Assembly (NCBI RefSeq): GCF_030116705.1
Contig: NZ_JAOTIK010000001.1
Coordinates: 2,623,001 to 2,687,000 of the forward strand
DNA: 64,000 bases
Direction: 5' to 3'
From: Streptomyces sp. ML-6
Lineage (GTDB): Bacteria; Actinomycetota; Actinomycetes; Streptomycetales; Streptomycetaceae
The notes beneath the pieces were generated by a model that did not search any database, was not told the DNA's origin, and was given only the letters and a program-made list of their open reading frames with translations. Of the stretch, positions 61,333-64,000 are shown piece after piece (the first letter of the stretch is position 1; each line of letters opens with the position of its first letter). A program made the translations under genes and the position numbers.

Positions 61333-63732
61333 CTACTTGCTCGAAGGACCGACCTTGACGGTGATCGTCGAGCCGTTGCGGGGCTCGCTGAGGATCGAGA
61401 TCCGGGTGTTGGTGTCAGGAACCTGAACGCTTCCGGTCGGGTTCTCCTTGTACCAGTAGGTGCCCTTGCGGTCGTCGAAGACCGGGACGCCGCTCTGCGA
61501 CTTGATCCGGACCGGGACGTCCGCGTTGTGCAGCGTGAAGGCGTCCGTGCGGTACCAGCTGAACGGGGCGTCGAAGGGCTGGATCTTGTTGCGGATGACC
61601 GTGCCGTCGGCCCACTTCAGCGGCTTGGCGTGGGAGTCGACCGGCAGGATCAGGCCCTTGCCCGGGTGCTGCGAGACGTTGTTGTCCTTCTGGGAGGTGT
61701 CCCAGAGCCAGACGAGCAGACCGTTCTGGTACGGGTAGTGCTCGACCCAGTCCGGACGGGTCTTGGAGAAACCGAAGTTGTACGGGCCGACCTCGAGGGT
61801 CTTGTCGTAGCTGACGTACTGGCGGTTCTCCGCGATGTAGTACTGCGGGTAGTTCTTGGTGAACGACTCGCCGACGCGGGAGAAGCCCTTGACGGTCCAG
61901 CCGTTGTCGTCGCCCTCGGCGTTGTCCGTGAAGAGCGCGGCGCCGTCGGCGTTGACCGAGATGGTGTCGGCGGCGAAGCCGAGGCCGCCCGCGCCGCCGT
62001 CGGTGGCGTAGCGGAAGCGGATGTCGATCTTCTTGCCCGCGTAGGCGTCCAACGAGTACGAGAGCTTCTGGTACTTGCCGGAGACGTCGGTCAGGGCCGG
62101 CTTGTCACTGGCGTCGCGCGGGATCGCCTTGCCGTCGGCCGTGCCGTCGATCGCGGTCCAGCTGGTGCCGCCGTTCTCCGACACCTCGGTGTAGAGGTAG
62201 TCGTAGTCCTTCTCGATGTCCCACCAGCCCGCGAGGTCCAGGGACGCCTTGGACTTGCCGGTCAGGTCGACCGGGCGGGACAGGGTGTTGTTCAGGTTGT
62301 CGCCCCGGTCGCTCCACCACTGCTTGGCGCCCTCGGCCGGCTTGGTGACGTCGGTGGTGACGGGCTTCTCGGGCAGCGTGACGACGAGCGCCTGCTTGTT
62401 CTTGGTGTTGTACTCGGACACGCCCAGCTTGTGGACGGACTTCGTCGCGGCCTTGGCCTCGGCGTAGTCGAGCCAGCCCAGCTGGAGCTTGTCCCAGGAG
62501 GTCATGTCGCCGGGCAGGTCGCCGATCTCGCCCTTGCCGCGGCCGAGCCAGGAGCCGGCCGACATCAGGGACCAGAAACCGACCGAGTTCTCGGCGGTGT
62601 TGGTGGTGTCGTACAGGTCGGGCAGGCCCAGGTCGTGGCCGTACTCGTGGGCGAAGACGCCCAGGCCGCCGTTCTCGGGCTGCGCGGTGTAGTCACCGAC
62701 CCAGATGCCGGTGTCGCCGATCTCGGCGCCGCCCGCCTTGTTGTCGGCCGGGCCGGTCGCGCCGGCGTTGGTGCCGTAGGCGTACCAGCGGTGGGCCCAG
62801 ATGGCGTTCTCGCCCTCGGCGCCGCCACCCGCGGACTCGTCCTCACCGGCGTGGACGATCTGGAAGTGGTCGATGTAGCCGTCGGGCTCGTTGAAGTCGC
62901 CGTCGTTGTCGAAGTCGTAGCGGTCCCACTGGTCGTACTGGGCGAGATCGGCCTTGATCTGCTCCTGCGTACGGCCCTTGGCCTTCTGGTCGGCGGCCCA
63001 GGCGTTCACGCCGTCCCGGATCATGTCCCAGGCGTTGGCGCAGTTGGACGAGCCGCAGTAGTTGGAGCCGTAACGGGCCTCGTTGTACGGCACCTTGACC
63101 CAGTCGGAGACCTGGCCCTCGACGGAGTAGCGCCCGGAGGACGTCTTCTCGTAGTACGTCTTCAGCGACTCCTTGCCCCTGCCCTCGCCGAAGTAGAGGT
63201 CCTGGAAGTGCTCCTGGTTGTAGTCGGCCTGCCAGGCGGTGCTGTTGTCCTTCTTGGGGTCCGGCTTGGCTATCTTGTTGTGCAGCGGGCCGGGCGTGCC
63301 GCCGTACTTCGGGACGGCGGGCTCGGGGCCGTCGCCGTCCGGGTCGAACATGGTGGTGTTGTCGACCTTGTCGCCGAACTCCACCAGGATCGTGAAGATC
63401 TTGTCGGTCTTCTCCCGGCCGAGCTCGACGTACTTCTTGTCGTCGAGCTTGACGACCTTGGAGCCGCCGCGCTTCGTGATCTTCTTGTCGCCCGCGATGA
63501 CCTGCTCCAGGGCGGCCTGTCGCTGGGCTTCCTGCTGCTCGCTGAACGGGCCCTTCAAGTCGTGCTCGTTGCCCTTGGCCGACCCCGGGTCGCGGCGGTC
63601 GACGGTGGTGCTCTTCGCGCCCGAGGTCTTGTCGTCGGCCTGGGCCGTGGCGAAGGTCGACGCCGTGGCGGCCGTGGCGGCCATGGCCACGACAATCGCG
63701 GCAGCGCGAAGCGCCCCTCTGTTTGTGGTCAC
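61333..63732 (-). CDS. Secreted M6-family metalloprotease (immune inhibitor A-like)
   Basis: A 799-residue exported protease. Signal peptide RAAAIVVAMAATAATASTFA is followed by a propeptide (40-130) and the M6 domain, whose zinc site is FAHEYGHDLGLPDLYD (H362, E363, H366). An N-terminal pair YCGSSNCANAW may form a disulfide. The C-terminal part has MAM-like or beta-sandwich domains (WSDRGDNLNNTLS, DNGWTVKGFSRVGES). InhA proteases degrade extracellular proteins. The start is GTG 63732 (MTTNRG) with GGGGAGGA upstream. Confidence 0.9.
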   Translation of the reverse strand: MTTNRGALRAAAIVVAMAATAATASTFATAQADDKTSGAKSTTVDRRDPGSAKGNEHDLKGPFSEQQEAQRQAALEQVIAGDKKITKRGGSKVVKLDDKKYVELGREKTDKIFTILVEFGDKVDNTTMFDPDGDGPEPAVPKYGGTPGPLHNKIAKPDPKKDNSTAWQADYNQEHFQDLYFGEGRGKESLKTYYEKTSSGRYSVEGQVSDWVKVPYNEARYGSNYCGSSNCANAWDMIRDGVNAWAADQKAKGRTQEQIKADLAQYDQWDRYDFDNDGDFNEPDGYIDHFQIVHAGEDESAGGGAEGENAIWAHRWYAYGTNAGATGPADNKAGGAEIGDTGIWVGDYTAQPENGGLGVFAHEYGHDLGLPDLYDTTNTAENSVGFWSLMSAGSWLGRGKGEIGDLPGDMTSWDKLQLGWLDYAEAKAATKSVHKLGVSEYNTKNKQALVVTLPEKPVTTDVTKPAEGAKQWWSDRGDNLNNTLSRPVDLTGKSKASLDLAGWWDIEKDYDYLYTEVSENGGTSWTAIDGTADGKAIPRDASDKPALTDVSGKYQKLSYSLDAYAGKKIDIRFRYATDGGAGGLGFAADTISVNADGAALFTDNAEGDDNGWTVKGFSRVGESFTKNYPQYYIAENRQYVSYDKTLEVGPYNFGFSKTRPDWVEHYPYQNGLLVWLWDTSQKDNNVSQHPGKGLILPVDSHAKPLKWADGTVIRNKIQPFDAPFSWYRTDAFTLHNADVPVRIKSQSGVPVFDDRKGTYWYKENPTGSVQVPDTNTRISILSEPRNGSTITVKVGPSSK

Positions 63733-63798
63733 TTGATGCAGTCCTCCCCGGCACCCGCTGCTGCGGCCGGAAGTGAGGTGGGGCCGCGCGCAGGTACG

Positions 63799-63812
63799 CG
63801 TCACAAGTGACG
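63799..63812. promoter_or_regulatory. Palindrome upstream of the M6 protease
   Basis: CGTCAC and GTGACG flank an AA centre, 67-80 bp before the protease start. The remaining sequence to the window end (63817-64000) is non-coding and richer in A and T, as expected of a promoter region. Confidence 0.35.
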
Positions 63813-64000
63813 ACATTCGACCGGAGTTACTTGAAAAAAGACAGGTCTTGACTTGAACAGGCCAAGTGCACTATGCAGGAGATCATTTCCGTTATCCGGA
63901 CGTTCACCGGCCGGGCAACCGGCGCGTCATGGGCCACGGTTGGGGTACGAAATGACTCCGTGCGCCCCCTGTGCACCGGTCCTGCGGGTTAGGCCGCGCT

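Overview
High-GC actinobacterial chromosome, almost certainly Streptomyces. The signs are roughly 70% or higher GC with GC-rich third positions, GTG/TTG starts, ATP-binding regulator/XRE-DUF5753/DUF397 modules, a class E sortase with an LAETG substrate, and a GlcNAc phosphotransferase locus (nagF, nagE1, nagE2) carrying DasR-type operators. From about 46 to 61 kb the order (rdgB, rph, nagF/nagE1/nagE2, MBL hydrolase, cysM-cysO-mec, permease, DUF2017, clpS, pncB, pncA) looks like conserved Streptomyces core. The rest mixes metabolism, transport and cell-envelope genes with accessory insertions.

0-10.5 kb: truncated surface protein; ROK regulator divergent from a Gfo/Idh/MocA oxidoreductase across a palindromic operator; UPF0303 protein; FAH-family hydrolase; YidC paralogue with a small membrane protein; DUF3311/sodium-solute symporter pair; class E sortase; SEC-C protein. 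10.5-15.3 kb: a 1187-residue polymorphic toxin with an injection-system-type N-terminal motif and a putative RNase A-like C-terminus, its likely immunity gene, and a GNAT enzyme. 15.4-18.6 kb: a lower-GC PLD/SF2 helicase/DUF3427-type protein, a possible defence gene.

18.6-24 kb: an ATP-binding regulator/XRE/DUF397 module followed by debris of the same families (two decayed DUF5753 regulators, two more DUF397 copies, a TnpB fragment) around an LAETG surface protein. 24-30 kb: ArsR regulator and MFS exporter sharing a motif, a histone H1-like winged-helix protein, GNAT, a chloramphenicol phosphotransferase-like kinase, a small secreted protein and an alpha/beta hydrolase.

30-44.5 kb: lipoprotein, DUF445 membrane protein, SGNH hydrolase, DUF1707/LiaF-like protein, a three-gene ABC exporter, a class A penicillin-binding protein, an SMR exporter behind a probable guanidine-III riboswitch, GroES-like and DUF3618 proteins, Bcp peroxiredoxin and a ProP-like transporter. 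44.7-46.3 kb: two translationally coupled HNH endonuclease-like genes directly before a tRNA gene with anticodon UAG but no long variable arm.

46-64 kb: rdgB, a lipoprotein, rph, the DasR-type GlcNAc PTS, an MBL hydrolase, a membrane-anchored MazF-like protein, the CysO/CysM/Mec sulfur-carrier cysteine pathway with a cysteine-type leader peptide, amino-acid permease, DUF2017, clpS, pncB and pncA, and a secreted M6 protease. Functional links visible inside the window are sortase with LAETG protein, riboswitch with SMR exporter, leader peptide with cysO-cysM, dre operators with the nag genes, and toxin with downstream immunity gene. All calls come from reading the sequence; no database search was run.
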